Position numbers and translations under genes: made by a program. The notes under the pieces are model-generated. The model had not been told where the DNA came from. It searched no databases and saw only the letters and a program-made list of their open reading frames with translations. A stretch of DNA of 64,000 bases from Clostridia bacterium (GTDB lineage: Bacteria > Bacillota > Clostridia > RGIG6154), in assembly GCA_017626145.1 (NCBI GenBank), contig JAGAJK010000034.1, positions 62,001 to 126,000 on the forward strand, given 5' to 3'. Within the stretch, counting starts at the first letter, position 1. Each line of letters starts with the position of its first letter. This document shows, piece after piece, positions 24,914-34,355 of the stretch.

Positions 24914-26368
24914 TTAGAATAAATCCCAACCCGATACATCGCATTGTCCATCGTTATTCCAACCAACCGCCACAACGGTTCCGTCCGATTTTAACCCTAC
25001 TGTATGACCGCCTCCTGCCGAAATTGCCACTATATCATCCCAGCCCGATACATTGCATTGACCATAGCTATTCAAACCAACCGCCACAATGGTTCCGTCC
25101 GATTTTAATCCTACTGTATGACCGTTTCCTGCCGAAATTGCCACTATATCATCCCAGCCTGTTACATTGCATTGTCCGTATTCGTTATCACCAACCGCCA
25201 CAACAGTTCCGTCCGATTTTAAACCGACTGTATGCCAGAATCTTGCCGAAATTGCCACTATATCATCCCAACCCGATACATCGCATTGTCCGATTCTATT
25301 AGAGCCAACTGCCACAATGGTTCCGTCCGATTTTAATCCTACTGTATGACTGCTTCCTGCCGAAATTGCCACTATATCATCCCAGCCCGATACATTGCAT
25401 TGACCATAGCTATTCAAACCAACCGCCACAATGGTTCCGTCCGATTTTAACCCTACTGTATGCCAGTATCTTGCTGAAATTGCCACTATATCATCCCAGC
25501 CCGATACATTGCATTGACCATAGCTATTCAAACCAACCGCCACAATGGTTCCGTCCGATTTTAACCCTACTGTATGACCGCTTCCTGCCGAAATTTTATT
25601 TATAAAGCTTGTTTTCGGATAGTATTTTCTCATTAAAGTGGTGCTGTCTTTAAAGCCGTCAAGCTCTATGTATATTTCAATCGCTCCGTCGTATTTGCCC
25701 TGACTTATAAGCTCTTCCGCTTTTTTATATCTCGTTTCGAGTATCTTTTCTCCGCTGTCTTTAAAGCTGTCAAGCTCTACGTATATTTCAATCGCTTCAT
25801 CATATTTATTCTGACTGACTAACTTTTCTGCTTTGTTATATTTAACACTTGGTATAATTAATGTATTAATTAAAGAAACAAAAACAATCAAAAGAGCAAC
25901 AAACGATGTTAAAGGGATAATTATCTTTTTTCTTTTCTTATGTTTCTGTTTTTTTCTTTCCTTGATGACAGAAATATAACCTTCCAGTTCACTTTTTAAG
26001 ACATCATTGCCGAAACGTATAATCTTCTGATAATTAGCTGACGAATCAAATGGCTTACTTTGATTTAAAAGCTCTTCCTTTTTGGAAACCTTTAATTCTG
26101 CCAGAAGCTTACCTAAATATGCTTCACTGCATTTTGCATCAAAGTTTAATATCTGTTCAAAGAAACCGTCCGCCTTTTCCCATTCTTTATCTTCAAGTGC
26201 CATAAAACCACGGTCAAGTAATGCTGATGAATTTCCGGCAACACCAATATTTATATTAATTCGTTCCGCCGCATCATTTTTTGCTCCGCAGTGCGTACAA
26301 AAGGTAACCTTTGAAAGGTCATCAACCTCTTTTGTTCCGCCACATTTACTGCACTTAAACAATGCCAT
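24914..26368 (-). CDS. Zinc-ribbon, membrane-spanning RCC1-repeat protein
   Basis: This 484-residue protein has four parts. Residues 1-30 hold a zinc ribbon (C6, C9, C24, C27). Residues 45-135 form a helical TPR-like region. A very basic stretch (KERKKQKHKKRKK) precedes one membrane segment at about 148-172. After it come two TPR-like repeats of the form YxKAEELISQGKYDGAIEIY, then six RCC1-type repeats of 39 residues with core HTVGLKSDGTIVAVG (about 255-484), expected to form a beta-propeller. By the positive-inside rule the ribbon is cytosolic and the propeller outside. Function unknown. Ribosome site AGAGAGGG precedes the ATG; the gene is monocistronic. Confidence 0.85.
   Translation of the reverse strand: MALFKCSKCGGTKEVDDLSKVTFCTHCGAKNDAAERININIGVAGNSSALLDRGFMALEDKEWEKADGFFEQILNFDAKCSEAYLGKLLAELKVSKKEELLNQSKPFDSSANYQKIIRFGNDVLKSELEGYISVIKERKKQKHKKRKKIIIPLTSFVALLIVFVSLINTLIIPSVKYNKAEKLVSQNKYDEAIEIYVELDSFKDSGEKILETRYKKAEELISQGKYDGAIEIYIELDGFKDSTTLMRKYYPKTSFINKISAGSGHTVGLKSDGTIVAVGLNSYGQCNVSGWDDIVAISARYWHTVGLKSDGTIVAVGLNSYGQCNVSGWDDIVAISAGSSHTVGLKSDGTIVAVGSNRIGQCDVSGWDDIVAISARFWHTVGLKSDGTVVAVGDNEYGQCNVTGWDDIVAISAGNGHTVGLKSDGTIVAVGLNSYGQCNVSGWDDIVAISAGGGHTVGLKSDGTVVAVGWNNDGQCDVSGWDLF
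24917..25602 (-). repeat. Six in-frame 117-bp tandem repeats (RCC1 units)
   Basis: The coding repeats recur every 117 bp (39 codons) and are almost identical at the DNA level, including silent positions, which points to recent expansion or gene conversion. Differences cluster in a few codons around SNRIG, DNEYG and NSYG. Confidence 0.9.
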
Positions 26369-26406
26369 TTTAATCCCTCTCTTTTTAAACTGCCATACTT
26401 TCCCTA

Positions 26407-26435
26407 ATTATACTATATCTTACAAAATCTGTCAA
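26407..26435 (-). promoter_or_regulatory. Promoter of the RCC1-repeat gene
   Basis: TTGACA (26430-26435) and TATAAT (26407-26412) on the minus strand are 17 bp apart, right after the purine operon terminator. Confidence 0.85.
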
Positions 26436-26439
26436 ACAA

Positions 26440-26462
26440 AAAGCACCCTTATCGGGTGCTTT
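26440..26462 (-). terminator. Terminator of the pyr-pur super-operon
   Basis: A 9-bp stem AAAGCACCC/GGGTGCTTT with a 5-nt loop is followed on the minus strand by TTTGTTT, 12 nt after the purL stop. Confidence 0.85.
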
Positions 26463-26474
26463 GTTTAAACTTTT

Positions 26475-29400
26475 CTATTTGAAATACTTGACTGCTGAAC
26501 TGAACATTTTAATGTCGTAATTTCCGATAACGTTTTTATAAAGTCCGTTTCCAACTCTTTCGCTGTGTCCCATTTTACCGAATACTCTGCCGTCAGGAGA
26601 GGTTATACCTTCGATTGCGTACATTGAGTTGTTAGGATTATAAGCAACATTTGTGGTTGCGTTTCCGTTTAGGTCAACGTACTGGGTTGCAATTTGTCCG
26701 TTTTCGGCAAGCTTTAAGATTAATTCTTCCGATGCTATAAATCTTCCTTCACCATGTGAAATAGGAACTAAAACTTCATCGCCCACATTCATCTGTGACA
26801 GCCACGGAGATTTGTTTGAAGATATTCTTGTACGAACAATCTTTGACTGATGGCGTGAAATTGTATTAAATGTAAGTGTCGGGCAGTTTTCATCGGTATC
26901 GATAATTTTACCGTAAGGCACGAGACCTAATTTAATCAAAGCCTGGAAGCCGTTACAGATACCGCACATAAGACCGTCACGGTTGTCAAGAAGGTCGCTT
27001 ACCGCATCCTTTACTTCTGCGTTACGGAAGAATGCTGTTATGAACTTACCACTGCCGTCAGGCTCGTCACCGCCGGAGAAGCCGCCGGGAACGAAAATCA
27101 TCTGTGCGTTTTTAACCTTTTCGGCAAACATTTCAACACTTCTTGAAATTCCGTCAGCAGAAAGGTTATTGATAACCACGATTTCAGGATCTGCACCTGC
27201 GTCAGACATAGCTTTAGCAGAATCGTATTCGCAGTTTGTGCCCGGGAATGCAGGAATAAGAACCTTTGGTTTAGCAACCTTGATTGCAGGCTTTGCCCAC
27301 TCATTTACTTTATATTCAAAGTTCTTAACGGGTTCCTTTGTATCTTCGATGTTGCAGGTAAATACACTTTCAAGCTTATCTTCGTATGCCTTTGAAAGGT
27401 CAGCAAGTGAAACAGATGCACCGCAGGTGCAGGAAATTTCGTCCTTATCTGTAACAGTACCAATTACTTCGCCGACATTTACATCGTCAAGAACTTCCAT
27501 TACAAATGCTGCGTAATTGTAGCCGAAAATATCTTCAACTGAAAGGGTGCCGTTAAATTCAAAACCAAAGCCGTTACCAAAGCACATTTTCATAACAGCT
27601 TCACCTACACCGCCGTAGGTTGGTGTGTAGCAGGAAACAACCTTGCCGCTTCTCATTAATTTTGTTACTGTTTCAAAGTTTTCCAAAAGTGACTTTGTAT
27701 CGGGCAGATGATTTCCGTTCATCTTTGTTTTAAGGAGAACAACCTTGTTACCTGCCTTTTTGAATTCAGGCGAAGTTACCTCATCGACTTTACCTGTTGT
27801 TACCGCAAAGGAAACAAGTGTTGGCGGAACATCCAGGTCTTCAAAAGTACCGCTCATTGAGTCCTTACCGCCGATTGAACCGATTCCAAGCTCTTTTTGT
27901 GCCTTGAACGCACCAAGGAGTGCCGCAAGTGGCTTACCCCAACGCTTTGAGTCTTTACCAACTCTTTCAAAGTATTCCTGGAATGTAAGGTAAACATCTT
28001 CAAAGGATGCACCTGTTGCAATCAACTTACAAACCGATTCAACAACAGCTAAGTATGCACCGTGGTACGGGCTTTTCTCCGTTATGAACGGGTTGTAGCC
28101 CCAGGACATAAAAGACACTGTATCTGTATGCTTCTTTTCAACAGATACCTTGTGAACCATTGCCTGAATAGGAGTAATCTGGTTTTTGCCGCCGAATGGC
28201 ATTAAAACTGTTCCTGCGCCGATTGTTGAGTCAAAACGTTCTGAAAGACCACGCTTTGAGCACACGTTAAGGTCAGCGGCAAGCTTTTTGAAGTTTTCTT
28301 CAAAATTACCTGTTACTTCCTTTTTATAGCACTGCGGTTTTGCAGTTTCAATATCAATATGCTTGTCTGCACCGTTTGAATTTAAGAATGTACGGCTGAT
28401 ATCAACAATCTTTTTGCCGTTCCAGGTCATTTCAAGACGGTTTGTGTCGGTAACTACCGCAACGGGACAAGCCTGAAGGTTTTCACTCGACGCAAGACAA
28501 AGGAATGTGTTAACGTCCTTTGCTTCAACAACAACAGCCATTCTTTCCTGAGATTCTGAAATTGCAAGCTCCGTGCCGTCAAGACCTTCGTATTTTTTAG
28601 GAACTGCATTAAGGTCAATTGAAAGACCGTCTGCAAGTTCGCCGATTGCAACGGAAACACCGCCCGCACCGAAGTCGTTACATCTTTTAATAAGCTTGCT
28701 TGCTTCGGGGTTACGGAATAATCTCTGCAGCTTTCTTTCTTCAGGAGCATTACCCTTCTGAACCTCTGCACCGCAGGTTTCAAGTGATGTAGCAGTATGC
28801 GATTTTGATGAACCTGTTGCACCGCCGCAGCCGTCTCTGCCTGTTGAACCACCAAGAAGAATTACAACGTCACCGGCAACCGGTCTTTCACGGCGAACAT
28901 TCTCGGCAGGAGCTGCTGCGATAACTGCACCGATTTCCATTCTTTTAGCCGCATAACCGTCGTGGTACAATTCGTCAACCATACCTGTTGCAAGACCAAT
29001 CTGGTTACCGTATGATGAGTAGCCTGCTGCCGCAGTTGTTACTATTTTTCTCTGTGGCAATTTACCCTTAATTGTTTCAGAAACAGGCTTAAGCGGGTCA
29101 GCCGCACCTGTCAGGCGCATAGCCGCATAAACATATGAACGTCCCGACAACGGGTCACGGATTGCACCGCCGATACAGGTTGCCGCACCACCGAAGGGCT
29201 CGATTTCTGTAGGGTGGTTATGGGTTTCGTTCTTAAAGAGGAGAAGCCACGGTTCCTTTTTGCCGTCAACCTCAACCTCGATTTTAACGGTACAAGCATT
29301 AATTTCTTCCGATTCGTCCAATTTTTCAAGCTTGCCTTCCTTTTTAAGATAACGAACAGCCAAAGTTGCGATATCCATTAAGCAAACGGGTTTTGTTCTG

Positions 29401-30167
29401 CCTAAATCCTTTCTTGTCTGAATATATTCGTCATAGGTTGACTGTAAAAGCTCGTCTTCAAACTTAACGCTGTCAATAACAGTTAAGAATGTGGTGTGAC
29501 GACAATGGTCAGACCAGTATGTATCAATCATTCTGATTTCTGTTATTGTTGGGTTTCTTTTTTCTGTTTTAAAGTATTCCTGACAGAATGTGATATCGTC
29601 AATATCCATTGCAAGACCGTACTGACTGATAAAGTCTGCAAGACCGTTTCTGTCAAGGTCATTAAATCCGTCCAGGGTTTTAACCTCGGTTGGAATTTCA
29701 TATTCCGTCTGCAGAGTCCGGGGCTTTTCGAGGCTCGCTTCTCTTGCTTCAACGGGGTTAATTACATATTTCTTTATTTCATCAACTTCATCTTGCGTAA
29801 GATTTCCGTAAAGCACATAAATTTTAGCTGTTTTTACGGTAGGTCTGTCACCGCAGGAAATAATCTGAATACACTGTGCCGCAGAATCTGCTCTCTGGTC
29901 AAACTGACCGGGGAGAAATTCTACTGCGAAAACTGTTGCTCCGTCAGCAATTAAAGTGTCTGAAACAGTATCAAGCTGTGGCTCGGAGAAAACTGTTTTT
30001 TTGGAATATTCAAAAAGCTCCTCTGTTATGTTTTCCGCATCATAACGGTTGATAACACGAACATCCGTTAAATTCTTTATGCCTAAAAGACCATTCGCAT
30101 CACTAAGAAGTGCTTTCGCTTCGTGTGCAAGCTCTTTTTTCTTTTCGACAAATACTCTGTATACCAT
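26475..30167 (-). CDS. purL: Phosphoribosylformylglycinamidine synthase (single-chain)
   Basis: This 1230-residue enzyme converts FGAR, glutamine and ATP to FGAM, step four of purine synthesis. It is a fusion of the synthase (N-terminal PurS-like part, then two AIRS-type halves, with FKNETHNHPTEIEPFGGAATC and GGKDSMSGTF) and a C-terminal class I glutaminase. The glutaminase triad is visible: Cys in CGICNGFQ, His and Glu in PISHGEGRF. This long form contrasts with the PurS/PurL/PurQ split of Bacillus. It is the last gene of the operon, 12 nt after purD, and is followed by a terminator. Its glutaminase is complete, unlike that of PurF in the same operon. Confidence 0.96.
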   Translation of the reverse strand: MVYRVFVEKKKELAHEAKALLSDANGLLGIKNLTDVRVINRYDAENITEELFEYSKKTVFSEPQLDTVSDTLIADGATVFAVEFLPGQFDQRADSAAQCIQIISCGDRPTVKTAKIYVLYGNLTQDEVDEIKKYVINPVEAREASLEKPRTLQTEYEIPTEVKTLDGFNDLDRNGLADFISQYGLAMDIDDITFCQEYFKTEKRNPTITEIRMIDTYWSDHCRHTTFLTVIDSVKFEDELLQSTYDEYIQTRKDLGRTKPVCLMDIATLAVRYLKKEGKLEKLDESEEINACTVKIEVEVDGKKEPWLLLFKNETHNHPTEIEPFGGAATCIGGAIRDPLSGRSYVYAAMRLTGAADPLKPVSETIKGKLPQRKIVTTAAAGYSSYGNQIGLATGMVDELYHDGYAAKRMEIGAVIAAAPAENVRRERPVAGDVVILLGGSTGRDGCGGATGSSKSHTATSLETCGAEVQKGNAPEERKLQRLFRNPEASKLIKRCNDFGAGGVSVAIGELADGLSIDLNAVPKKYEGLDGTELAISESQERMAVVVEAKDVNTFLCLASSENLQACPVAVVTDTNRLEMTWNGKKIVDISRTFLNSNGADKHIDIETAKPQCYKKEVTGNFEENFKKLAADLNVCSKRGLSERFDSTIGAGTVLMPFGGKNQITPIQAMVHKVSVEKKHTDTVSFMSWGYNPFITEKSPYHGAYLAVVESVCKLIATGASFEDVYLTFQEYFERVGKDSKRWGKPLAALLGAFKAQKELGIGSIGGKDSMSGTFEDLDVPPTLVSFAVTTGKVDEVTSPEFKKAGNKVVLLKTKMNGNHLPDTKSLLENFETVTKLMRSGKVVSCYTPTYGGVGEAVMKMCFGNGFGFEFNGTLSVEDIFGYNYAAFVMEVLDDVNVGEVIGTVTDKDEISCTCGASVSLADLSKAYEDKLESVFTCNIEDTKEPVKNFEYKVNEWAKPAIKVAKPKVLIPAFPGTNCEYDSAKAMSDAGADPEIVVINNLSADGISRSVEMFAEKVKNAQMIFVPGGFSGGDEPDGSGKFITAFFRNAEVKDAVSDLLDNRDGLMCGICNGFQALIKLGLVPYGKIIDTDENCPTLTFNTISRHQSKIVRTRISSNKSPWLSQMNVGDEVLVPISHGEGRFIASEELILKLAENGQIATQYVDLNGNATTNVAYNPNNSMYAIEGITSPDGRVFGKMGHSERVGNGLYKNVIGNYDIKMFSSAVKYFK

Positions 30168-30179
30168 TTAGTCTCCTCC

Positions 30180-31445
30180 TTACTTCAATGCCTTAAGTGC
30201 TCTCGCACCGATGTCATTTCTCTTATAAGCATTTTCAAAATGCACCTTTTCGCACTTTTTGTATGCTTCCTTGATTGCACTTTCCAGACTGTCGCTTACT
30301 GCAGTTACACCTAAAACTCTGCCACCGTCTGTTACAACCTTGCCATCCGTTATTTTAGCACCTGCAACGTAAACGTTATCCTTAACCTCGTCCTCAATTG
30401 TGATTTCAAAGCCTTTTTCGTACTTTTCGGGGTAGCCTTTTGATGCCATAATAACGCAACAAGCATTTTTGGTGCTGAACTTAACGTCCTCTGCCTTTAA
30501 TGTGCCGTTTGTAACACTCTGCATAACGGTAAGTAAATCGCTTTCTAAAAGTGGAAGAACAACCTGAGTTTCAGGGTCACCGAAACGGCAGTTGTATTCA
30601 ATTACCTTAGGGCCGTTTTCGGTAAGCATCAAGCCAAAATACAGACAGCCTTTAAAGGTTCTTCCCTCTTTGTTCATAGCATCCATTGTGGGAACGAAGA
30701 TTTTTTCCATACATTCCTTTGCAATTTCTTCTGTGTAATAAGGGTTGGGTGCAACAGTACCCATACCGCCTGTATTTAATCCTGTATCATTGTCCCCTGC
30801 TCTTTTGTGGTCCATTGATGAAATCATAGGAACAACGGTTTTTCCGTCTGTAAATGAAAGAACGGAAACCTCGGGACCTGTTAAGAATTCTTCAATTACG
30901 ATGTTGTCGCCGCTCTTGCCGAATACCTTATCCTCCATTATGGATTTAACAGCATCGAACGCTTCTTCTCTTGTCATAGCAATGATAACACCCTTACCGA
31001 GAGCAAGACCGTCAGCCTTGATAACCGTCGGGATAGGTGCTGTCTTTAAATATTCAAGAGCTTTTTCAGCATCGCTGAATACTTCATACTGAGCAGTAGG
31101 AATATTGTATTTTTTCATAAGGTCCTTTGAGAAAACCTTACTACCCTCAATTATTGCCGCATTTGCCTTTGGCCCGAAGCAGGGAATACCCTTTTCATTA
31201 AGGGCATCAACCGCACCAAGCACCAACGGGTCATCGGGAGCAACAATTGCATAATCGATTTTATTTTCTACAGCAAATTCTGCAATTTTTTCAATTTCCT
31301 TTGCACCGATATTTACACAAGTTGCATCCTTGGCAATACCGCCGTTACCCGGAAGTGCAAAAATTTCGGTAACATTTTTATTTTCTTTGATTTTCTTTAT
31401 GATGGCGTGTTCTCTTCCGCCACCGCCTACAACCATTATCTTCAT
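30180..31445 (-). CDS. purD: Phosphoribosylamine-glycine ligase (GAR synthetase)
   Basis: A 421-residue ATP-grasp enzyme that joins glycine to phosphoribosylamine, the second purine step. Evidence includes the N-terminal MVVGGGGREHAI, the LPGNGG loop, the ATP-grasp lysine region VIKADGLALGKGV, GPEVSVLSFTDG and the metal site EYNCRFGDPETQ. Length is normal. It lies 34 nt after the AICAR formyltransferase gene and 12 nt before purL, all co-oriented. Phosphoribosylamine is unstable, so its supply depends on the unusual PurF encoded upstream or on a second PurF elsewhere. Confidence 0.97.
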   Translation of the reverse strand: MKIMVVGGGGREHAIIKKIKENKNVTEIFALPGNGGIAKDATCVNIGAKEIEKIAEFAVENKIDYAIVAPDDPLVLGAVDALNEKGIPCFGPKANAAIIEGSKVFSKDLMKKYNIPTAQYEVFSDAEKALEYLKTAPIPTVIKADGLALGKGVIIAMTREEAFDAVKSIMEDKVFGKSGDNIVIEEFLTGPEVSVLSFTDGKTVVPMISSMDHKRAGDNDTGLNTGGMGTVAPNPYYTEEIAKECMEKIFVPTMDAMNKEGRTFKGCLYFGLMLTENGPKVIEYNCRFGDPETQVVLPLLESDLLTVMQSVTNGTLKAEDVKFSTKNACCVIMASKGYPEKYEKGFEITIEDEVKDNVYVAGAKITDGKVVTDGGRVLGVTAVSDSLESAIKEAYKKCEKVHFENAYKRNDIGARALKALK

Positions 31446-31479
31446 AGTAATAAATTCCTTCTAAAAAGTTTATTTGATA

Positions 31480-32664
31480 TTAATGATGGAACAATCTCAT
31501 ACCTGTAAATGCCATTGCAATACCATGCTTGTTACAACAATCTATAACAACCTGGTCACGGATTGAACCGCCGGGCTCTGCAATGTAGCTTACACCGCTT
31601 CTTTTAGCTCTTTCGATGTTATCGTCAAATGGGAAGAATGCGTCTGAACCGAGAGCAACACCTGTTCTTGTTGCAAGGAATGCTTTTGCTTCCTCATCTG
31701 TTAAAGGCTCAGGTCTGGTTTTAAAATACTTCTGCCAGTTACCCTCTGCACAAACATCTTCTTCGTTTTTGTTGATGTAGCCGTCAATTACGTTATCTCT
31801 GTCGGGACGACCGAGAGTGTCAAGGAAAGGAAGATTTAAAACCTTTTCGTGCTGACGGAGGAACCAGGTATCTGCCTTTGTTCCTGCAAGACGTGTACAA
31901 TGAATTCTTGACTGCTGACCTGCACCTACACCGATTGCCTGACCGTCGATTGCGTAGCAAACGGAGTTTGACTGTGTGTATTTAAGTGTAATTAATGCAA
32001 CGATTAAGTCACGTATTGCACTTTCGGGAAGGTCTTTATTTTCTGTTACAACATTTGAAAGCAATTCTCTGTTAATTTCAAAATTGTTTCTGCCCTGTTC
32101 AAAGGTGATACCAAAAACCTGCTTATGTTCAACCTCTGCAGGAACGAAAGATGGGTCGATTTTAACTATATTATAGTTACCTTTTCTCTTGGTCTTTAAG
32201 ATTTCAAGAGCTTCGGGTTCATAGCCGGGAGCGATAACGCCGTCGGAAATTTCTCTTTCGATTAATTTTGCGGTTGTAATGTCGCAAACGTCAGAAAGTG
32301 CAATCCAGTCACCAAATGAACACATTCTGTCTGTTCCTCTTGCACGGGCATATGCACAAGCAAGGGGAGACTCGTCAAGTCCTTCAACATCGTCAACAAA
32401 GCAAGCTTTTTTTAATTCGGGGCTTAAAATTGTTCCTACAGCAGCAGAAGTAGGGCTTACGTGCTTAAATGATGTAGCCGCAGGAAGTCCTAAAGCCGCT
32501 TTTAATTCCTTAACAAGCTGCCAGCTGTTAAAAGCATCTAAAAAGTTAATGTAACCCGGTTTGCCTGATAAAATTTCAATCGGTAATTCCGAACCGTCGT
32601 GCATAAAAATCTTAGCCGGCTTCTGATTCGGGTTACAGCCGTATTTTAATTCAAATTCTTTCAT
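31480..32664 (-). CDS. AICAR formyltransferase, stand-alone (PurH without IMP cyclohydrolase domain)
   Basis: The start is set at the ATG at 32664 (MKEFELKYGCNPNQKP), 17 nt past the purN stop and with an AAAGGA site; a longer in-frame start at 32739 would overlap purN. The 394-residue product transfers a formyl group to AICAR. It has the transformylase hallmarks, with KHVSPTSAAVG holding the catalytic Lys-His, SNSVCYAIDGQAIGVGAGQQSR and the C-terminal EPGGSIRDQVVID. The MGS-fold IMP cyclohydrolase domain that normally makes up the first 200 residues of PurH is absent, and no cyclohydrolase is encoded elsewhere in the window, so that step must be supplied from another locus. Confidence 0.93.
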   Translation of the reverse strand: MKEFELKYGCNPNQKPAKIFMHDGSELPIEILSGKPGYINFLDAFNSWQLVKELKAALGLPAATSFKHVSPTSAAVGTILSPELKKACFVDDVEGLDESPLACAYARARGTDRMCSFGDWIALSDVCDITTAKLIEREISDGVIAPGYEPEALEILKTKRKGNYNIVKIDPSFVPAEVEHKQVFGITFEQGRNNFEINRELLSNVVTENKDLPESAIRDLIVALITLKYTQSNSVCYAIDGQAIGVGAGQQSRIHCTRLAGTKADTWFLRQHEKVLNLPFLDTLGRPDRDNVIDGYINKNEEDVCAEGNWQKYFKTRPEPLTDEEAKAFLATRTGVALGSDAFFPFDDNIERAKRSGVSYIAEPGGSIRDQVVIDCCNKHGIAMAFTGMRLFHH

Positions 32665-32681
32665 TATGTAACATTCCTTTC

Positions 32682-33287
32682 TTATTTGGAGATTATATCT
32701 TTTGCAACCTTCTGGACAGACTGAGGAAGAATTATCCATTCAGCCTGCTCCATAACACGTTTCTGCAGAACCTCAGGGGTGTCGCCCTCTTTTATTTCAA
32801 CTGCTTTCTGCATTATTATTTTTCCGCCGTCAGGGATTTCGTTTACAAAGTGAACGGTAGCGCCCGTAACCTTTACTCCGTATTCAAGAGCCTTTTCGTG
32901 AACGGTAAGTCCGTAAAAGCCTTTTCCGCAGAACGAAGGAATAAGCGACGGATGAACATTTATAATTCTTTCGGGGTATCTTGATGTAAAGCTTTCGGAG
33001 AGAATTGACATAAAGCCTGCAAGAACAATAATGTCAATTTCATATTTTGTTAAGGTATCAATTATTTTCTGCTCGAATTCACTAAAATCCACACAGTCCT
33101 TTTTAAGGACAACCTCTGTGTCAATTCCTGCCTTTTTTGCTCTTTCAAGAGCATAGGCATCAGCCTTGTTTGAAATAACAACCTTAATTTCTCCGTCAGT
33201 TATGATACCGCTGTTTTGCGCATCGATTAAAGCCTGCAGATTTGTTCCGCCGCCACTAACCAGAACGCCGATTTTTGCTTTTTTCAT
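32682..33287 (-). CDS. purN: Phosphoribosylglycinamide formyltransferase
   Basis: A 201-residue enzyme that uses 10-formyl-tetrahydrofolate to formylate GAR, purine step three. Motifs are VLVSGGGTNLQALIDA at the N-terminus, the catalytic IINVHPSLIPSFCGKGFYG, and GATVHFVNEIPDGGKII. Length is typical. It lies 5 nt after purM and 17 nt before the AICAR formyltransferase gene. No purT is seen, so the folate-dependent route is used. Confidence 0.96.
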   Translation of the reverse strand: MKKAKIGVLVSGGGTNLQALIDAQNSGIITDGEIKVVISNKADAYALERAKKAGIDTEVVLKKDCVDFSEFEQKIIDTLTKYEIDIIVLAGFMSILSESFTSRYPERIINVHPSLIPSFCGKGFYGLTVHEKALEYGVKVTGATVHFVNEIPDGGKIIMQKAVEIKEGDTPEVLQKRVMEQAEWIILPQSVQKVAKDIISK

Positions 33288-33292
33288 AGGTT

Positions 33293-34336
33293 TTACTCCA
33301 TTATAATCTTTTCGTCGGATTTAATTATTTCACCGATTAAATAAGCATCCTCGCCACAAGCTTTTAACACACTAAGAGCCTTGTCTGCCTGGTCTTTGGG
33401 AACAACGATGCTCATACCAACACCCATATTAAATGTGTTGAACATATCTCTTTCGCTGATGTTTCCCGTTTTAGCAAGAAGCTTAAAGATAGGGAGAACA
33501 CGAACGGAGGATTTATCGATTTTTGCACCTAAGCCATCAGGGATACTTCTTGGAATATTTTCGTAGAAGCCGCCGCCTGTAATATGAGAAATACCCTTAA
33601 CGGTTACTTCTTCCATTAACTTAAGAACAGGTTTTACGTAAATTTTTGTTGGTGTTAAAAGTGTTTCGCCGATTGACTTACCGCCCAGTTCCTCAACGGG
33701 TGATTTTATGTCTGCATTTTCAACATCGAAAACCTTTCTTACAAGTGAGAAGCCGTTTGAGTGAACACCGCTTGATGGAAGAGCGATAATAACGTCGCCT
33801 TCCCCCATTGTTTTGTTGTCAATGATTTTATCCTTATCAACAACACCTGTGCAGTAGCCTGCAAGGTCGTACTCATCAATTGGGTAGAAGCCGGGCATTT
33901 CTGCCGTTTCACCACCGATTAACGCCGCACCTGACTGAACACAGCCTTCACATACACCCTTTACAATGTCTGCAATTCTTTCAGGGAAGTTTTTGCCGCA
34001 GGCAATATAGTCAAGGAAAAAGAGTGGCTTTGCACCGCTGCAGATAATGTCGTTTACGCACATTGCAACGCAGTCAATACCAACTGTGTCGTGCTTGTCC
34101 ATTAAAAATGCAAGCTTTAGCTTTGTTCCTACACCGTCTGTTCCGCTTACTAAAACGGGCTTGTTAATTCCTGTAAGGTCAAGCTCGAAAAGACCGCCGA
34201 AGCCGCCTACATCGGAGCATACACCCTTTGTTAAGGTTTTTGCGATATGCTGTTTCATTAATTCAACTGCCTTGTAGCCTGCTGTTATGTCAACACCTGC
34301 AGCTGCGTAGCTGTCTGATTTTGATTTTGTGTTCAT
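33293..34336 (-). CDS. purM: Phosphoribosylformylglycinamidine cyclo-ligase (AIR synthetase)
   Basis: A 347-residue ATP-dependent enzyme that closes the imidazole ring, making AIR from FGAM. The N-terminal [19 protein letters not shown], the [15 protein letters not shown] loop, [25 protein letters not shown] and [13 protein letters not shown] are all characteristic. It stands 19 nt after purF and 5 nt before purN, within the operon. Nothing unusual. Confidence 0.97.
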   Translation of the reverse strand: MNTKSKSDSYAAAGVDITAGYKAVELMKQHIAKTLTKGVCSDVGGFGGLFELDLTGINKPVLVSGTDGVGTKLKLAFLMDKHDTVGIDCVAMCVNDIICSGAKPLFFLDYIACGKNFPERIADIVKGVCEGCVQSGAALIGGETAEMPGFYPIDEYDLAGYCTGVVDKDKIIDNKTMGEGDVIIALPSSGVHSNGFSLVRKVFDVENADIKSPVEELGGKSIGETLLTPTKIYVKPVLKLMEEVTVKGISHITGGGFYENIPRSIPDGLGAKIDKSSVRVLPIFKLLAKTGNISERDMFNTFNMGVGMSIVVPKDQADKALSVLKACGEDAYLIGEIIKSDEKIIME

Positions 34337-34355
34337 AATATATATTTCCTTTCAA

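Noticed and set aside
25024-25605. Plus-strand frames opposite the RCC1 repeats
   Set aside because: They are mirror frames of the 117-bp coding repeats on the minus strand, without starts or ribosome sites of their own.
32665-32739. Longer N-terminus of the AICAR formyltransferase overlapping purN
   Set aside because: It would overlap purN and has no ribosome site; the start at 32664 does.
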